Source: Pseudoalteromonas sp. NC201
GTDB taxonomy: Bacteria > Pseudomonadota > Gammaproteobacteria > Enterobacterales > Alteromonadaceae
Assembly: GCF_002850255.1 (NCBI RefSeq)
Contig: NZ_CP022523.1
Coordinates: 630,486 to 694,485, forward strand
Reading direction: 5' to 3'
Length of the DNA stretch: 64,000 nt
The position numbers were made by a program, and so were the translations under genes. How positions within the stretch are numbered: position 1 is the first letter of the stretch; every line of letters begins with the position of its first letter. Of this stretch, positions 62,913-64,000 are shown in pieces. Under the pieces are notes generated by a model, which was not told the origin of the DNA, did not search any database, and saw nothing but the letters and a program-made list of their open reading frames with translations.

Positions 62913-64000
62913 TTAGTGGTTTACTGTAACAGGCAGTGAACCTTCCGCATTCGCTATTCCTAAAATCACTTTGGCCAGCGCCGTGTAGGCAGGCCCAGCT
63001 ACTTTTTTATCATGATTTACGTCTACATTATAAGCATAACTTGCTAATACTGCGTTACTAAGAGGGCCAAAGGTACTAATTTCGTATGGTGCTCTTAGGC
63101 TGATAAATAGCTGCTTTTTACCCAGTTTCTGACCGTATTGCAGTAATGCTTTCAGCGCCTCAGGTTGTACATTACGCGCCACCCCATGCTCTCGTAACTT
63201 TTTTACATCGTCCATGCCGCCAATTTCTACCGCACTTTGCGGTGGTGATGCATGTGCGGCGATTATCACGTCGGCCTGTTTAATTGCATCATGTGCAATG
63301 TTTGGGTCGTAGGCTTGTAGGCTTGTACAAGAAAGTGTGAGCGAGTTTTTGCTGTATGTTTGTAACGCTTGCTCCAGTGCAAAACATTTTTGTCTGTCAG
63401 GCATGATAAGGTGAACAACTTGTGCGTTATCTCTGAGCGGCAATACACCATCATTTTTTACTTCGGTGATAGCCGCTAGTGCAAGCTCTGCTTCTAAGCG
63501 ACGATGGCTTGGATTACCCAGTGTTGAATTGGCAATGGCCAAAGAAGCGCTCGATTGCGGCAGCTTTGTCTTGAGCTTAGCGATACGGGCCATAGAACTG
63601 CTAAGTTGTGCTTGGTTTAGTTTATTGGTATCCAGTGCTTCGCCTAGCTGAGCCATATATTGCTCAAAGCGTTTGATGTCTGCACGATTGCGAATAGCAA
63701 TAGGCATTAGCGCGATATCCACGCCGGCATTAAACGTTTCAATTGTCGCATCGACTGGGTTAAAAAAGTCGCTGATCCCAGCCATATCTAGCGCATCGGT
63801 GACGGTCACGCCTTGGTATCCCAACTCGTGTCTCAGTAGTTGTGTCATGATCTGATAAGACATAGTCGCAGGCCTTATCATGCTCTCACCTTGAGAGTTA
63901 ACAACTTTACTGTTGTCGAGCGCCGGATATTGAATATGGGCAGTCATTATCATGCCAGGAGGCGATGCTTTGATTATCTCGGCAAAGGGCAATAAATCTT
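62913..64000 (-). CDS. Glycoside hydrolase family 3 protein, partial (N-terminus beyond window)
   Basis: C-terminal part of a GH3 enzyme, open to the right edge with no start in the window that fits a complete protein. It has MIMTAHIQYPALD, and GVTVTDALDMAGI with the catalytic aspartate, followed by the family's second sandwich domain (NDGVLPLRDNAQVVHLIM). It is most like beta-N-acetylhexosaminidase/beta-glucosidase GH3 members with a C-terminal domain. It lies 12 bases upstream of the DUF1445 gene in the same operon, which suggests use of cell-wall or amino-sugar derived substrates that also release 5-oxoproline or D-glutamate. Confidence 0.87.
   Translation of the reverse strand, partial: DLLPFAEIIKASPPGMIMTAHIQYPALDNSKVVNSQGESMIRPATMSYQIMTQLLRHELGYQGVTVTDALDMAGISDFFNPVDATIETFNAGVDIALMPIAIRNRADIKRFEQYMAQLGEALDTNKLNQAQLSSSMARIAKLKTKLPQSSASLAIANSTLGNPSHRRLEAELALAAITEVKNDGVLPLRDNAQVVHLIMPDRQKCFALEQALQTYSKNSLTLSCTSLQAYDPNIAHDAIKQADVIIAAHASPPQSAVEIGGMDDVKKLREHGVARNVQPEALKALLQYGQKLGKKQLFISLRAPYEISTFGPLSNAVLASYAYNVDVNHDKKVAGPAYTALAKVILGIANAEGSLPVTVNH

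Overview
The window looks like the chromosome of a marine gammaproteobacterium of the Alteromonadales, most likely Pseudoalteromonas or a close relative. This is inferred from the moderate-to-low GC, the large GTG-started TonB-dependent receptor beside a CadC/PD40-type regulator, the MipA/DUF3019/two-component cassettes, the many secreted hydrolases and the Pseudoalteromonas-like protein sequences. No rRNA, tRNA, CRISPR array or phage was seen.

Bases 1-17000 hold a salicylate-capped siderophore (metallophore) locus. A giant NRPS runs off the left edge with the order aryl carrier, then Cy-A-PCP, Cy-A-PCP, Cy-A, and every adenylation domain carries a cysteine-type code. Upstream of it in the same operon is one polypeptide that fuses a salicyl-AMP ligase to an MbtI/Irp9-type salicylate synthase. 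Divergently transcribed are two ABC half-transporters and an MFS transporter, in the same order as ybtP-ybtQ-ybtX of yersiniabactin loci. The intergenic region holds a strong inverted repeat that may be the operator.

Bases 17000-27150 hold two paralogous four-gene cassettes: MipA/OmpV barrel, small DUF3019 protein, OmpR-family response regulator, histidine kinase. Each is divergent from a lipoprotein gene (a beta-propeller lipoprotein and a class C beta-lactamase-like serine hydrolase). Each shared intergenic region has its own direct-repeat motif, a possible binding site for the cognate regulator.

Bases 27150-46500 hold a TonB receptor with its membrane-bound regulator, a peroxiredoxin, a PhyH dioxygenase, three tandem secreted six-cysteine proteins of unknown function, a soluble multi-PAS chemotaxis transducer and a YebC-family protein. 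They also hold a small TIR element and a tandem array of seven secreted double-EF-hand proteins of about 70 residues.

Bases 46500-64000 hold mostly metabolic and secreted enzymes: a nitronate monooxygenase, an LNS2/HAD protein, a family I lipase with a divergent foldase, a LysR gene facing a metallo-beta-lactamase-fold gene across a clean T-N11-A palindrome, a KatG with a signal peptide, a methyltransferase, an S9 peptidase, a VOC protein and a GNAT. The right end is an operon of GH3 hydrolase (cut by the edge), D-glutamate cyclase-like DUF1445 and 5-oxoprolinase subunit PxpA.
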